From the NCBI GenBank assembly GCA_000063505.1, contig CT971583.1:1-64000 (forward strand): a stretch of 64,000 bases of DNA, given 5' to 3'. The DNA comes from Synechococcus sp. WH 7803 (GTDB lineage Bacteria; Cyanobacteriota; Cyanobacteriia; PCC-6307; Cyanobiaceae). The translations under genes were made by a program, and so were the position numbers. Shown one piece after another: positions 26,884 to 37,818 of the stretch. Every line of letters begins with the position of its first letter. Position 1 is the stretch's first letter. The notes beneath the pieces are model-generated. The model was not told the origin of the DNA, ran no database searches, and worked only from the letters and a program-made list of their open reading frames with translations.

Positions 26884-28569
26884 TCAATGGCGTGGGGTAA
26901 GGCAGTACGGACATTCCAGCCAACCTTCCTGAAGTCCGCCACCACATCCGCTGCAGGTGAGCGTGCTCAGGGCTCGGGCCCGCCGTTCGGACTCCAGGCC
27001 GGCATCGGTGAGCACCATGCGGCCCACTTCCTCCAGGGTGGTGCGTCCTTCGCGCACGAGATCCAGGCTGTAGCCCAGCAGCGTTTTCATCCCTGATTCC
27101 AGGGCTAGCTGGCGCACCATGTCGGTGGTGGCTCCCTTGGCCACTGCAGCGGCCATCACTTCATTCATGCGCAGCACCTCGTACACCCCCACCCGGCCCT
27201 TGTAGCCGCTGCCCTGACAGGTGGGACAAGCGTCCGGATGTCCCTCGCGGTGATTGGCCCTGAAGAACGTCACGCCCTCTTCATTGCTGGTCATCAAGCC
27301 GAACCGCCCGAGCTCCTCAGCTTTCGGGTGATAGGCAAGGCGGCAGTCGGGGCAGACACGCCGCAGCAGGCGTTGGGAAACGATGCCGATCAGCGACGCG
27401 CTCACCATGAAGGGCTCAACGCCCATTTCATCCAGTCGGGCGATGGCGCTGGGTGCGTCGTTGCAATGCAAGGTGGTGAGCACGAGGTGACCAGTGAGTG
27501 CTGCCTCGATGGCGGTTTTGGCCGTTTCCAGGTCGCGGGTTTCGCCCACGAGCAGCACATCCGGGTCTTGGCGCATGAAGGCCCGCAGCGCCTGGCTGAA
27601 ATCGAACCCTTTCTCTCGGTTCACCTGGCATTGGGTGATGCCGGGGAGGGTGTATTCGATCGGATCTTCCACCGTGGAGATGTTGATTCCAGGGTCGTTG
27701 CGTTCGGCCAGCAGGGAATAGAGCGTGGTCGATTTCCCCGATCCGGTGGGTCCGGTCACCAGGATCATGCCGAAGGGTTTGGAGCCCAGGGACCGCACGG
27801 TGTCGAGCGTTGTCTCACTGGTAATCAGCTTGTCCAGGCCCAGCTGGGTGGCGGAGCTGTCCAGCAGTCGCAGCACGATCTTCTCCCCGAAGCGACTGGG
27901 CAGGCAATTCACCCGAAAGTCCACGGTGCGGTTCTGGAATCTGCGCCGAATCCGCCCGTCCTGGGCCACCCTGCGCTCGGCGATATCCAGATCCGCCATG
28001 ATTTTGAAGCGTGAGGTCACCGCTGGCACCAAACGGCTTGGCAGAGGCTCGATGCTGGTTTGCAGCACGCCGTCCTGGCGAAACCGCAACTGCAAGCCAG
28101 CCTGCTGGGGTTCCACATGAATGTCGCTGGCTCCCAGCTGCAGCGCCTGCATCAGGATCCGGTCCACGAGATTGATCACCGGTGAACGATCGGCATCGTT
28201 CAGTCCGTCTTCCAGATCCACGATCGAAGACGACTGCAGTTCGGCCTCATCGGGGTCGTCCTCCAGCACTCCGTCCACGCTGAATTCCGCGAGATAGGAG
28301 CTGGCGGTGTCGGCAATGCTCTCCGGTGCTTGCTGAGGAGCTTGCGCGTGTTCCTGCTGTGGTTCTTGCTTCTGATCTTGGATTGCTTCTGCCGGAGCTG
28401 GTTCGAGAAGGCTGCTCAGGGTGGCTGTGAGCTCGCCGTGGCGCTTCGGATCCAGTCCCAGCGCCGTCAAATCGCTCAGAAGATCCGGTTTGTCGGCGCT
28501 GCTGAGGGTGCCTGGGATGGTGCGTTTCAGCAGCAGTTCCAGTTCCAGTCGGCGGCGATCGTCACTCAC
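26884..28569 (-). CDS. pilB: Type IV pilus assembly ATPase PilB (GspE family)
   Basis: PilB powers pilus extension. Walker A is [15 protein letters not shown], with [34 protein letters not shown] and [19 protein letters not shown]. The zinc-binding CPDCRLAY...[12 protein letters not shown] is present. The first 130 residues are acidic and poorly conserved. After the usual end (GRMVLTDAG) there is an extra tail of about 40 residues with CSGCGG and CPYC, like a second zinc ribbon. It starts at GTG 28569, divergent from grpE with about 95 bases between starts. First gene of the pil operon. Confidence 0.95.
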   Translation of the reverse strand: MSDDRRRLELELLLKRTIPGTLSSADKPDLLSDLTALGLDPKRHGELTATLSSLLEPAPAEAIQDQKQEPQQEHAQAPQQAPESIADTASSYLAEFSVDGVLEDDPDEAELQSSSIVDLEDGLNDADRSPVINLVDRILMQALQLGASDIHVEPQQAGLQLRFRQDGVLQTSIEPLPSRLVPAVTSRFKIMADLDIAERRVAQDGRIRRRFQNRTVDFRVNCLPSRFGEKIVLRLLDSSATQLGLDKLITSETTLDTVRSLGSKPFGMILVTGPTGSGKSTTLYSLLAERNDPGINISTVEDPIEYTLPGITQCQVNREKGFDFSQALRAFMRQDPDVLLVGETRDLETAKTAIEAALTGHLVLTTLHCNDAPSAIARLDEMGVEPFMVSASLIGIVSQRLLRRVCPDCRLAYHPKAEELGRFGLMTSNEEGVTFFRANHREGHPDACPTCQGSGYKGRVGVYEVLRMNEVMAAAVAKGATTDMVRQLALESGMKTLLGYSLDLVREGRTTLEEVGRMVLTDAGLESERRARALSTLTCSGCGGGLQEGWLECPYCLTPRH

Positions 28570-28664
28570 AGCACATCAAATCCAAAAGGTGCGGGCTTCC
28601 GCCGCTTGTGGGAGGCCTACCTCACCTATCAACATGTCTAGACGTGAATTCGCAACCGGTCAGC

Positions 28665-29387
28665 ATGAGTGGCGACGCCTCCACCCCTGAGCAGGATCCG
28701 GCCCAGGTTGTTGCCGACGGGCAGCAGCCTGTCGAGACGCCCAATGATCCTGTCGAGACCCCCTCGGCTTCCGATCCCGGCTCGGCGGCTGAGGTTTCCC
28801 CTCAGACCGGTAACAACGAGGCTCGCCTGGAGCAACTGGAGCGGGAGCACACCACCCTGCGCGACGAACACGATGTGTTGCGGGGGCAGTACATGCGCAT
28901 CGCTGCCGACTTCGACAATTTCCGCAAGCGCCAGAGCCGGGATCAGGATGATCTCAAGATCCAGCTCACCTGCAGCACGCTGAGCGAGATTCTTCCTGTT
29001 GTCGACAATTTTGAGCGCGCACGCCAGCAACTCGATCCCCAGGGAGAGGAAGCTCAGGCTCTGCACCGCAGCTATCAGGGCCTCTACAAGCAGCTGGTTG
29101 ATGTGCTCAAGCAGCTTGGTGTGGCTCCGATGCGCGTGGTGGGTCAGGAGTTCGACCCCACCCTGCATGAAGCGGTTCTCAGGGAGCCCAGCGATGCCCA
29201 TCCCGAAGATGTGGTGATCGAGGAGTTGCAACGCGGCTATCACCTCAACGGCAAGGTGCTGCGGCACGCCATGGTGAAAGTGTCCATGGGCCCAGGCCCG
29301 CAGGATGGCGCCTCTTCTCAGCCTGCCGAAGCACCAGCGGCGGATGCCCCCGCTGAGGACAGCGGTTCCGGTGATGGCAACGGTTGA
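28665..29387 (+). CDS. grpE: Nucleotide exchange factor GrpE
   Basis: GrpE releases ADP from DnaK during the chaperone cycle. A coiled-coil stretch ([21 protein letters not shown]) leads into [16 protein letters not shown], and the beta domain has [17 protein letters not shown] and [17 protein letters not shown]. The first 65 and last 25 residues are acidic/Ala-Pro-rich and disordered. The frame is open from 28608, but the ATG at 28665 ([12 protein letters not shown]) fits best and gives 240 residues. dnaJ follows 50 bases later. Confidence 0.95.
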   Translation: MSGDASTPEQDPAQVVADGQQPVETPNDPVETPSASDPGSAAEVSPQTGNNEARLEQLEREHTTLRDEHDVLRGQYMRIAADFDNFRKRQSRDQDDLKIQLTCSTLSEILPVVDNFERARQQLDPQGEEAQALHRSYQGLYKQLVDVLKQLGVAPMRVVGQEFDPTLHEAVLREPSDAHPEDVVIEELQRGYHLNGKVLRHAMVKVSMGPGPQDGASSQPAEAPAADAPAEDSGSGDGNG

Positions 29388-29437
29388 GCCAATGATCAGA
29401 CCCCTCCCCTTACTGTGACCTTCGGGATTTCCAGCTG

Positions 29438-30568
29438 ATGGCCGATTATTACGAGCTTCTCGGTGTCAGCAGGGATGCCGACGCCGACACCCTCAAGCGT
29501 GCCTACCGCCGTCTGGCTCGCCAGTACCACCCGGATATCAACAAGGAGCCTGGGGCTGAAGACCGTTTCAAGGAGATCGGTCGGGCCTACGAGGTGCTCA
29601 GCGATCCGCAAACTCGCGGTCGTTACGACCAATTCGGTGAGGCCGGACTCGGTGGTGCCGCCGGGATGCCCGACATGGGCGATATGGGCGGTTTCGCCGA
29701 CCTTTTCGAAACCTTCTTCAGTGGCTTTGGTGGTGCCGCCGGCGGAGCCCGTCAGCAGCGTCGTCGCGGCCCCCAGCAGGGGGACGATCTCCGCTACGAC
29801 CTCACGATCGACTTCGATCAGGCGGTGTTCGGCCAGGAACGGGAGATTCGTGTGCCCCACCTGGAATCCTGCACCACGTGCGGAGGCAGTGGGGCCAAGA
29901 GCGGCAGTGGTCCCACCACCTGTTCCACCTGCGGCGGGGTCGGCCAGGTGCGCCGGGCCACCCGCACCCCCTTTGGAAGCTTCACCCAGGTGGCGGAATG
30001 CCCCACCTGCAACGGCAGTGGTCAGGTGATCGCTGACCCCTGCAACGCCTGTGGTGGCCAGGGTGTGGTGCAGGTTCGTAAAAAGCTGCGGATCAATATT
30101 CCTGCGGGTGTGGACACGGGCACGCGTCTGCGGGTCGCCGGTGAGGGCAATGCCGGCCTCCGTGGTGGTCCTTCCGGGGATCTGTACGTGTTCCTCACCG
30201 TTAAGTCCCACCCCACGCTGCGGCGCGATGGCCTCACCGTGCTGTCTGAGGTGAAGGTGAGTTACCTGCAGGCGATCCTTGGTGACACGATCGAGGTGGA
30301 GACGGTGGATGGTCCCACCAGCCTGGAGATTCCTGCTGGCACGCAGCCCAATGCCGTGCTCACCCTCGAGAACAAGGGCATTCCCAAATTGGGTAACCCT
30401 GTGGCTCGGGGCAATCAGCGGGTTGCCGTCACCGTGAAACTTCCCACCCGCTTGAACGACGAGGAGCGCGGTTTGCTCGAGGAGCTCGCTGGACACCACT
30501 CCGCCAGAGGGGAACAGCATCACCATCACAAGAGCGGACTGTTTGCGCGGCTCTTCGGGCAGCGCTGA
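29438..30568 (+). CDS. dnaJ: Chaperone DnaJ (type I Hsp40)
   Basis: DnaJ delivers unfolded proteins to DnaK and stimulates its ATPase. The J domain (residues 1-70) carries the HPD motif in [12 protein letters not shown]; a Gly/Phe/Met-rich linker follows; four CxxCxGxG zinc repeats are [24 protein letters not shown] and CNACGGQG; then the substrate-binding C-terminal domain. With all parts present and 376 residues it is a full-length type I DnaJ. Downstream are a TusA-like gene (2 bases later) and rsgA. Confidence 0.97.
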   Translation: MADYYELLGVSRDADADTLKRAYRRLARQYHPDINKEPGAEDRFKEIGRAYEVLSDPQTRGRYDQFGEAGLGGAAGMPDMGDMGGFADLFETFFSGFGGAAGGARQQRRRGPQQGDDLRYDLTIDFDQAVFGQEREIRVPHLESCTTCGGSGAKSGSGPTTCSTCGGVGQVRRATRTPFGSFTQVAECPTCNGSGQVIADPCNACGGQGVVQVRKKLRINIPAGVDTGTRLRVAGEGNAGLRGGPSGDLYVFLTVKSHPTLRRDGLTVLSEVKVSYLQAILGDTIEVETVDGPTSLEIPAGTQPNAVLTLENKGIPKLGNPVARGNQRVAVTVKLPTRLNDEERGLLEELAGHHSARGEQHHHHKSGLFARLFGQR

Positions 30569-30570
30569 CC

Positions 30571-30813
30571 ATGGCAGCCCTCCAGCCTGATCAGGTGCTG
30601 GATCTGTGCGGAACGCCCTGTCCGCTCAACTTCATCCGCTGCCGGCTTGCCTTGGAATCCCTCGCCCCAGGGCAGTGCCTGCAGGTTGATCTCGATCCCG
30701 GTGAACCTGAAGAGATGGTGGTGCCCGGGCTGCGCCGGGATGGCCATGGGGTCACGGTGGAACGCCTGGGGCCTGATCGGGTCCGCCTGTTGGTGATCTG
30801 CAGCGGTGAGTGA
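30571..30813 (+). CDS. TusA-like sulfur-carrier family protein
   Basis: An 80-residue protein with the TusA/SirA fold pattern: a beta strand and LCGTPCPLNFIRCRLALESL near the N-terminus. The conserved Cys that carries persulfide sulfur in TusA is kept (CPLN), but the usual CPxP has Asn instead of the second Pro. TusA proteins shuttle sulfur for tRNA thiolation or molybdopterin, but function here is not proven. ATG 30571 is 2 bases after dnaJ, and its last 8 bases overlap rsgA, so it is translationally linked to both. Confidence 0.85.
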   Translation: MAALQPDQVLDLCGTPCPLNFIRCRLALESLAPGQCLQVDLDPGEPEEMVVPGLRRDGHGVTVERLGPDRVRLLVICSGE

Positions 30814-31714
30814 GGCTGCACCCGATGGCGGCATGGTGGTGGCGCTCCAGGCCAACTACCTGGAGGTGGAACTGGATGCCCCATCGCCCGGCACGCCGGC
30901 CCGTCTTCTCTGCACCCGTCGCACCCGGCTCAACCATCGCGGCGCTGCTGTGCATGTGGGGGATCGGGTCACGGTGGAGGCGATCGATCCAATCCAGGCC
31001 CGTGCTGTTGTGTCCGCCGTGGAACCCCGCAGCAGTTTCCTGGTGCGGCCTCCGGTCGCCAATGCCTCCTGTGTGCTCGTTGCTTTGGCTGCGGAGCAGC
31101 CTGCGTTCGATGCCGATCAGGCCAGTCGCTTTCTGCTCACTGCGGAACAGACCGGTCTGCAGGTGCAGCTGGTGCTCACCAAGTGCGACCTTCTGGCGCC
31201 TGAGCAGCAGCTGGCGTTGAAGCAGCGTCTGGAGGGCTGGGGCTATGCCCCCGTGATGGTGTCGGTCCAGACAGGCCTCGGTTTGGATCCGTTGCGCGCC
31301 GTACTCGCGTCTCAGGCCATCACCGTGCTCTGCGGCCCTTCAGGGGTGGGTAAAAGTTCGCTGATCAATGCCTTGCTGCCAGGTCTGGCCCTGCGGGTCG
31401 GCGCTGTGTCGGGACGGCTGCAGAGGGGCCGGCACACGACGCGGCATGTGGAGCTGCACCCCTTCAGCCCAGGAGCCCGTGTGGCGGATACGCCCGGCTT
31501 CAACCGACCGGACCTGCCTGGGGATGCCCGCAATCTTGAAGTGCTGTTCCCGGAACTCCGGGACCAGCTCACCATTCATCCCTGTCGCTTCCGCGATTGT
31601 CTCCATCGCGATGAACCGGGCTGTGGAGTCAGTCGCGACTGGGAGCGCTATGGGTTCTATCGCGGAGCGGTGGAGGAACTCCTGGGGATCAGCCGCCCAT
31701 CCCGGGGAGGTTGA
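30806..31714 (+). CDS. rsgA: Ribosome small-subunit GTPase RsgA
   Basis: RsgA (YjeQ) is a GTPase that acts late in 30S subunit maturation. An OB-fold occupies about the first 90 residues. The circularly permuted GTPase follows: LTKCDLL (G4) comes before the P-loop [17 protein letters not shown], then [11 protein letters not shown] zinc knuckle [16 protein letters not shown] closes the protein. The start at 30806 (GTG) overlaps the TusA-like gene by 8 bases. The 3' end overlaps convergent ybaB by 26 bases. 302 residues is normal. Confidence 0.96.
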
Positions 31715-32030
31715 GATCGAGACCTCCGGTGAGATCTTGCATGCGCTCTTTCATGGTGGCGGTGGAGCGTTCGTAGGCCGATTGGAGAGCAGCGAGAACA
31801 GCTGCTTCCGCAGTGTCTTGGCCCTCGTTCAGCAGACTCGGATCCAGCTTCACGCGCAGGGGTTGTTGATTGCCGGAGAGCCAGATGCTGGCCCGACCGT
31901 CCTCACTGCTGCCCTCGATTTCCATGGCATCGAGCTCTTCCTGCAGTTTCTGGGCGTCCTGCTGGATCTGCTGGGCCTTGCGGAAGGCTTCGGTGAGCTG
32001 TCCGAAATTGGGAAGTCCGAAACCGGCCAT
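31689..32030 (-). CDS. YbaB/EbfC family nucleoid-associated protein
   Basis: A 113-residue protein of the YbaB/EbfC family, small dimers that bind [22 protein letters not shown]-like helix composition ([20 protein letters not shown]) and a following beta hairpin ([20 protein letters not shown]) are typical; the end is Gly/Met-rich (LNLPGMGG). It is 24 bases downstream of murB in a probable murC-murB-ybaB operon, and converges with rsgA with a 26-base overlap. Confidence 0.93.
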
Positions 32031-32054
32031 GGAACTGCTGAAGGAACTGGAAGG

Positions 32055-32987
32055 TTAATCGGGCGTCTCGAAGCCCAGCCGTTTCACTTCTGGATGCAAG
32101 GCAATGCCTTTGGCCTCCATCACTTCGCCTTGCACCAGGCTGATCAGGGCGCGGATGTCGTTCGCTGAGGCATCGCCAGTGTTCACGATGAAATTGGCGT
32201 GAAGCTCAGACACCTGGGCACCACCGATGGCCCGGCCTTTGAGCCCCAGGGATTCGATCAGCCGCCCGGCTTTCTCCGGTTCGGGGTTGCGGAAGACGCT
32301 GCCGCAGCTGGGCAGTTTGTAGGGCTGGGTGGAGGTGCGATGGTTGAGGTTGCCACTGGTGAGGCGTTGCAGTTCGGCCGGGTCGTGACCGGGTTCGAGC
32401 TGAAATTCGGCGGCCACCACCAGGTGCCGGTTGCTTTGCAGGGCACTGTGGCGGTAGCTGAACGCCAGTTCGTCCCGACTGAGGGTGGCGAGGCTGGGTT
32501 GTGCGTCGCTGAAGCGGATCACATCCACACTGATCAGCTGTTCCGCCGTGCAGCCTCCCTGCGCTCCGGCATTCATCACGGCGGCACCGCCCACCGTGCC
32601 GGGGATCCCTACAGCCCACTCCAACCCTTGCAAGCCAGCTTTGGCAGCACGCCTGGCCAGGGTGGGCAGCGGCTCTCCAGCGGCGGCACGCACGCGTCCC
32701 GTGTCTGCATTCAACGCACTGCCTTGCAACCGTCTCAGGCAAAGGGTGAGTCCGGGCAAGCCGCCGTCGGCGATGAGCAGATTCGATCCCGCTCCGATCA
32801 TGTGAACGGGGAGTCGTCTCTCCCTGGCCCACTGCAGGAGCTCTGGGATCTGCTCGGTGCTGGTTGGTTCAGCCAGCCATTGGGCCGGACCTCCCACGCG
32901 CCAGGTGGTGAACTCCGCGAGCGGAACCTTCTGTTGCAGGACACCGCAATCCTGCAGAGCCGTCAGGCTGCCAGTGCCGGTGGACAT
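32055..32987 (-). CDS. murB: UDP-N-acetylenolpyruvoylglucosamine reductase
   Basis: MurB reduces UDP-GlcNAc-enolpyruvate to UDP-MurNAc with FAD and NADPH in the cytoplasm. [15 protein letters not shown] and [15 protein letters not shown] form the FAD-binding region, [19 protein letters not shown] is the core motif, and [19 protein letters not shown] carries the catalytic Ser of the type II subgroup. 310 residues, normal. The start at 32987 overlaps the murC 3' end by 25 bases, so translation is coupled. Confidence 0.97.
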
Positions 32988-34423
32988 GACGCCTGACCCT
33001 CGCTTGAAGACTGCGACAACCGCGACCAGAGGCTGTTCACATCACCGGCACCCATGGCCAGGACCAGATCATCGGGGAGGCTGTGTTCCTTCACGAGGCT
33101 GACGAGCTCATCCATCGTTGATGCCACCAGAACGGATTGCTGGGTTGATAGCTCCTGCATGACGCTGGCCAGCGCTTCACTGTTCACCCCAGGCATTTCA
33201 GCTTCACCGGCGGCGAAGATCGGAGCCAGCAGCACCAGTTCAGCGGAAAGCAGTGCCCGGGCGAATTCGGTTTGGAATTCCTGGGTGCGGCTGTAGCGAT
33301 GGGGTTGGAACACAGCGACCAACCGCTGCGGTGATCGAGGCAGAGGGCTGCGACCACTGGAGACCATCAAGTTGGCCATGTTCAGTGTTGCTGCCACTTC
33401 GCTGGGGTGATGGGCGTAGTCGTCAACGATCTGCCGGCCCTGCCAGTCGCCTCGATAATCGAACCGGCGCCCTGGGGTTTTCAGCTCTGAGAGGTGGCTG
33501 ATCAAGTGTTCAAGGGGCACACCCTCCATGCGGCAGGCGGCGAGCGCACCGATGGTGTTGCTCAGGTTGTGCAGTCCGGGCATGGGCAGGGTGATCTGCC
33601 CCACAAAAGTCCCCTGTTCGTAGAGGTCGGCGATGGTGCGATCGCCTTCAAGAGCCACGGGCAACCCTGCAAAATCCACGTTGTCGCTGCGCTGGACCGA
33701 CCACCAGGCATCGGCTTGGAAGTGCTCGCTGAGGATGGGATCGTCCTGATTGGCAAGCAAGCGTTTGCAGCCGTCTCCGAAGCGTTGAAGGGTTGCGATC
33801 AGGTCGTCCAGATCGCGGTAGTGGTCGGTGTGATCCAGTTCGAGATTGGTGATCACACCCAAAGAGGCTCTGAATTTCACCAGTGAGCCATCGGATTCGT
33901 CGGCTTCAGCCACCAGAAGGCGTCCTTGGCCGGCATGGCCGTTGCTGTCGTAACAGGGAACGATGCCACCAATCACAGCAGTGGGATCTTCGCCGGCACC
34001 ATGAAGAAGGGTGGTGACCACCGTGCTGGTGGTGGTTTTGCCGTGGCTGCCAGCGATGGCGATCGATGGTTGCTGGTCGATCAGTGCCGCGAGTAAATCC
34101 GAGCGATGCCACACCTCGAGCTGCCGCTCTCTGGCGGCAACCAACTCAGGATTGTGGTCGGGAATGGCACTGCTGATCACCACGATGGGTGAGGAACGAT
34201 CCAGACGATCCAAGGCCTGGAAGTTGGCGGCAGCTTGGGACTCAAAGGCCACCATCCCTGCGGTTTTGAGGCTCTCCATGGCGGGAGACAGCCGGCGGTC
34301 CGAACCGCTGACGCGATGGCCTCGGCTGAGCAGAATCCGCGCCAGCGCAGACATACCAATACCGCCCGCACCGATGAAGTGCACAGGCGATTGAATGTCA
34401 AGCGTGCAGACCAATGACCGCAA
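32963..34423 (-). CDS. murC: UDP-N-acetylmuramate-L-alanine ligase
   Basis: MurC adds L-alanine to UDP-MurNAc, using [21 protein letters not shown] starts the Rossmann domain, the Mur-ligase P-loop is [14 protein letters not shown], and [15 protein letters not shown] plus FQPHRYSRT mark the C-terminal domain. 486 residues, typical. Likely start is near 34423; alternatives a few codons in are possible. First gene of murC-murB-ybaB and divergent from gap2, leaving about 160 bases that hold a candidate gap2 promoter. Confidence 0.97.
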
Positions 34424-34541
34424 CCGGGAACACGCACGATAAATCAGCTTTTCGAGCTGACCAGCAGTTCAGAAACTTTGTAGCTCTGGGTTGATGGTGA
34501 TCAAAAAATCATGCGTAACAAGGTAAATCCCGTGATTTCTG

Positions 34542-34547
34542 TATGAT
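34542..34547 (+). promoter_or_regulatory. Candidate -10 element of the gap2 promoter
   Basis: TATGAT lies 38 bases upstream of the gap2 ATG in the 160-base gap to murC. No clear -35 hexamer is seen at the usual spacing, so this is tentative. The rest of the gap (34424-34585) shows no coding feature. Confidence 0.35.
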
Positions 34548-34585
34548 CGGCGGCCAAACCCAGTAGCGGATCACCCGCTTTTGTT

Positions 34586-35611
34586 ATGACCCTGCGCGTT
34601 GCGATCAATGGATTCGGCCGAATTGGTCGCAATGTGATGCGGGGTTGGCTGAGCCGCGGAGCTGATACCGGACTCGAGATCGTGGGGATGAACTCCACAT
34701 CCGATCCCAAAACCAGCGCCCACCTCCTCACCTACGACTCGATCCTCGGTCACATCGATCGCAGCGTTCAGATCGAAACCACCGACGACACGATGATCGT
34801 CAACGGCAAGGAGATCAAATTCTTCGCTGATCGCAATCCCCTCAACTGCCCCTGGAAGGATTGGGGTGTGGATCTGGTGATCGAGTCCACCGGTGTGTTC
34901 AACACTGATGAGAAAGCCAGCATGCACCTTGAAGCCGGTGCCAGCAAGGTGATCCTCACGGCGCCTGGCAAAGGCGACGGTGTGGGCACCTTCGTGGTGG
35001 GTGTGAACGACGATCAGTACCGCCACGAAGATTGGAAAATCCTTTCCAACGCCAGCTGCACCACCAACTGCCTGGCTCCGATCGTGAAGGTTCTGGATCA
35101 GAGCTTCGGCTTGGATTGGGGTCTGATGACCACCATTCACAGCTACACCGGTGACCAGCGCATCCTCGACAACAGCCACAGGGACCTGCGTCGTGCCCGT
35201 GCTGCTGCCCTCAACATGGTTCCCACCACCACCGGTGCTGCCAAGGCTGTGGCTCTGGTTTACCCCGAGGTGAAGGGCAAGCTCACCGGTTTCGCCATGC
35301 GCGTGCCCACCCCCAATGTGTCCGCTGTTGACCTCACCTTCGGTCCGTCCCGCGCCACAACCGTGGATGAGGTGAAGGCTGTGATCAAGGCCGCTTCCGA
35401 GAACGGCATGAAGGGCATCATCAAGTACAGCGACCTGCCCCTGGTTTCCACCGATTACGCCGGCACCAACGAATCCACCATCTTTGATGCCGACCTCACC
35501 TACGCCATGGGTGACAAGGCGGTGAAGATCCTTGCCTGGTACGACAACGAGTGGGGCTACAGCCAGCGCGTGGTGGATCTGGCCGAAGTGGTGGCCCGCA
35601 ACTGGAAGTGA
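34586..35611 (+). CDS. gap2: Glyceraldehyde-3-phosphate dehydrogenase, Gap2 type
   Basis: Gap2 reduces 1,3-bisphosphoglycerate in the Calvin cycle and gluconeogenesis. The N-terminus [18 protein letters not shown] is the dinucleotide fold, [19 protein letters not shown] holds the catalytic Cys (about 156), and [16 protein letters not shown] ends the protein. At the position where strictly NAD-specific enzymes have Asp (about 32-34) it has GMNSTSD, fitting the NADP-accepting photosynthetic form. 341 residues. A clear hairpin with T-run follows at 35643, so it is transcribed alone. Confidence 0.95.
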   Translation: MTLRVAINGFGRIGRNVMRGWLSRGADTGLEIVGMNSTSDPKTSAHLLTYDSILGHIDRSVQIETTDDTMIVNGKEIKFFADRNPLNCPWKDWGVDLVIESTGVFNTDEKASMHLEAGASKVILTAPGKGDGVGTFVVGVNDDQYRHEDWKILSNASCTTNCLAPIVKVLDQSFGLDWGLMTTIHSYTGDQRILDNSHRDLRRARAAALNMVPTTTGAAKAVALVYPEVKGKLTGFAMRVPTPNVSAVDLTFGPSRATTVDEVKAVIKAASENGMKGIIKYSDLPLVSTDYAGTNESTIFDADLTYAMGDKAVKILAWYDNEWGYSQRVVDLAEVVARNWK

Positions 35612-35642
35612 TCCAGAAGAGCGCACTGACTTGCGTGTTTCG

Positions 35643-35669
35643 ATCCCCCCTGCCAAGGGGGGATTTTTT
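35643..35669 (+). terminator. Rho-independent terminator of gap2
   Basis: A perfect 8-base stem ATCCCCCC / GGGGGGAT with loop TGCCAA is followed by a run of six T. It lies 32 bases after the gap2 stop, on the plus strand. The minus side has no T-run, so it probably does not end thiL. Confidence 0.9.
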
Positions 35670-35674
35670 ATGGC

Positions 35675-36661
35675 CTAGGTCGCTCCGTAATGGGCGAACC
35701 CCTCAGCGACCACCGGTGCGTTGTCGTGGCTCCACACGATCGCTTTGGCTTGATCGGTGATCACTCCCACCTGCCGGCAGGACGGTTGCGCGTCAATCCA
35801 GGCTTTCGCCCAGGGTTCGGGGAGGGTGACCACCAGTTCGAAGTCTTCTCCGCCACTCAGGCACCAGCGTTGCCAGAGCGGACCCTCGGGCCATCCTCCT
35901 GCCCGTGGCAGTTTTGTTGTGTCTAAAACGGCGCCGCAGCCACTGCTTCGACAGAGGCAGTCGATGGCTTGAAGCAGACCGTCGCTGCTGTCGGTTCCAC
36001 CGGCTCTCCAGGGAAGCCCCCCTGGCTTGCTCATCACCAGTGACCTGAGCGCATCAAGCCTTGGCTGTGGACGCTGGTGCTGTTGGATCGCCTGTTCTTT
36101 GAGAGCCTCCGGCAGGGTGACGCTCTGCAGCGAGGACTCCTCGAGAAGCAGGGCCAGCCCCAGGCGGCTCAGACCATGGGCTCCGCTCACCACGATCCAG
36201 TCGCCAGCTCTGGCCTGGGACCGGTGCAGCCGCAAGGGCCCGAGCGTGCCCAGCGCAGTGATGGAGAGCATCCTTGCGGGGCCCTGGGAGCAGTCGCCCC
36301 CCAGCAGCACGCCCCCACTGTCCTGGAGGAGGGAGTCGATGCCGCGGTAGACACCCTCCACCCAACTCCAGGGCGTGTGGCCTGGCGCGACGAGCCCCAC
36401 CGTGATTCCCAGGATCTGGTCCACACCGCTGGCGGCCAGGTCGGAGAGATTGGCGGCCACAGCACGCCAGCCCACATCCAGCGCTGCCGTGGTCGCATCA
36501 CTGAAGTGGATGCTCTCCACCAGCACGTCGGTATTCACCAGCAGATCCCCAGATGGCTGCTGCAGTTGAGCGGTGTCGTCGTCGAACTGACCTGGTGGAG
36601 CGAAGCGCGCCAAGCGCCGCAGCAATTCCGCTTCTCCCAGGTCTGCCAGGGTCTGCGTCAC
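35675..36661 (-). CDS. thiL: Thiamine-monophosphate kinase
   Basis: ThiL phosphorylates thiamine phosphate to the active cofactor TPP. The family N-terminus FDDDTAQLQQPSGDLLVNTD (metal-binding Asp cluster), WRAVAANLSDLAASG, LGGDCSQGP, TDSSDGLLQAIDCLCR and LSGGEDFELVVTLPE are all present. Length 328. Starts at GTG 36661, only 6 bases after the cyclophilin stop, so both are probably co-transcribed though functionally unrelated. Thiamine synthesis also appears at thiG near 56 kb. Confidence 0.95.
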   Translation of the reverse strand: MTQTLADLGEAELLRRLARFAPPGQFDDDTAQLQQPSGDLLVNTDVLVESIHFSDATTAALDVGWRAVAANLSDLAASGVDQILGITVGLVAPGHTPWSWVEGVYRGIDSLLQDSGGVLLGGDCSQGPARMLSITALGTLGPLRLHRSQARAGDWIVVSGAHGLSRLGLALLLEESSLQSVTLPEALKEQAIQQHQRPQPRLDALRSLVMSKPGGLPWRAGGTDSSDGLLQAIDCLCRSSGCGAVLDTTKLPRAGGWPEGPLWQRWCLSGGEDFELVVTLPEPWAKAWIDAQPSCRQVGVITDQAKAIVWSHDNAPVVAEGFAHYGAT

Positions 36662-36667
36662 AGCCGA

Positions 36668-37786
36668 TCAGGCGTGGGCCTGCAGCCGATCGGCTCCATC
36701 CACCACCGCAATGCGGTTGATCTGGTCGTCCACGCTGAGTTCCTCGAGAACATCGAAGCCATCCACCACATACCCGAACGCGGCATTGCGTCCATCCACC
36801 AGATTCAGACCGGCAGGGGTGAGCTCCGCCTCGTAAAGAAACAGGAAGAACTGGGATGAGCCGTCATCGAGTGCCTGATCGGAATGGGCCCAGCCGAGGG
36901 TGCCGAGGGTGGAGAAGGGCAGCACGGGCGTCGCCTTGTACAGACCCACATCTTCAAAGGTCTCGTTGTAGAAGGTGTCTGGCTCTCCGGGTACACGAAT
37001 TTCCAGGGGCACATGCCGTTCCTGCTTGCTGGTTGGATCCACATATCCGATGGCTGGACCTTCGGGATCGCCGCTTTGCAGGATGTAGAAGTCTTCCGCT
37101 CTGGTGAAGGGAAGGCCGTCGTAGAAGCCCTTCAGGCTCAGGTCGATGAAGGCACCGGCCGTGAGAGGTGCGTTGTATCCATCCACCACGGCAGTGAGAT
37201 CGCCCTGGGTGGTGCTGATCACCACGGTGGCTCGGCCATTGAGGCGGGGCAGGTCATCGAACTCCGCGGGAATCGCAGGGATCCGGTCATCAATCAGCAG
37301 GAATTCGAGATCGCCGATCGTGGACAACGTCTGCCGGCGGCTCTGGATGAACCCTGACTTGTCCGTGGCATCCACCCGTTCTTGCAGTTGCACCAGACCG
37401 TCTTTGACCGTGTTGAGCAACTGTTCAGCCTGCGGGCGATCGGCGTCGGGAACGGCGTTGAGAATGTTGTTGGAACGCGTGTTCAGCAGCGCTTCGCTGC
37501 GGCCGATGGTGCGTCCGAGGGCGCTCCAGCGCTTGGCCCGTAAATCATCGCTGGTGCCTTCCAGGCGGTGTTGCAGTTCGCGCAGGTCCTCCTGGTCCAT
37601 CGGCAGGGAATCCCGCAGGATCGCAGCGGGATCCTGCACAGCATTTCCTTGAGGTAGTCCGGCCCAGACCGGTTCGGCCCCAAGCAAGCCGACCACGATC
37701 AGAAGGCTGAGCAAGCCAGTACCCCAACGCTGAAAAGCCAACCGAATCGCCAAGGAGAACCCCAGGTGCTGAAAGGACTTTGGCAC
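36668..37786 (-). CDS. Lumenal cyclophilin-type peptidyl-prolyl isomerase (CYP38/TLP40-like)
   Basis: A 372-residue protein. Residues about 20-42 ([21 protein letters not shown]) form a cleavable signal peptide with an AxA site, sending it to the periplasm or thylakoid lumen. A helical domain (about 50-170) precedes a cyclophilin barrel with [30 protein letters not shown] and [14 protein letters not shown]. This layout matches plant CYP38/TLP40 and their cyanobacterial relatives, linked to photosystem II assembly; isomerase activity of that group is doubtful. Start GTG 37786, divergent from efp by 32 bases. Confidence 0.92.
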   Translation of the reverse strand: MPKSFQHLGFSLAIRLAFQRWGTGLLSLLIVVGLLGAEPVWAGLPQGNAVQDPAAILRDSLPMDQEDLRELQHRLEGTSDDLRAKRWSALGRTIGRSEALLNTRSNNILNAVPDADRPQAEQLLNTVKDGLVQLQERVDATDKSGFIQSRRQTLSTIGDLEFLLIDDRIPAIPAEFDDLPRLNGRATVVISTTQGDLTAVVDGYNAPLTAGAFIDLSLKGFYDGLPFTRAEDFYILQSGDPEGPAIGYVDPTSKQERHVPLEIRVPGEPDTFYNETFEDVGLYKATPVLPFSTLGTLGWAHSDQALDDGSSQFFLFLYEAELTPAGLNLVDGRNAAFGYVVDGFDVLEELSVDDQINRIAVVDGADRLQAHA

Positions 37787-37818
37787 AGCCGTATGATCCC
37801 CTGAACCGTTCAGCGGGA

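Noticed and set aside
29396-30529. 377-residue ORF opposite dnaJ
   Set aside because: Rich in Gly/Thr/Ala from antisense reading of DnaJ; no known motifs.
34571-35656. 361-residue ORF opposite gap2
   Set aside because: An antisense shadow: gap2 codon bias leaves few stops on the other strand. Its end also overlaps the gap2 terminator.
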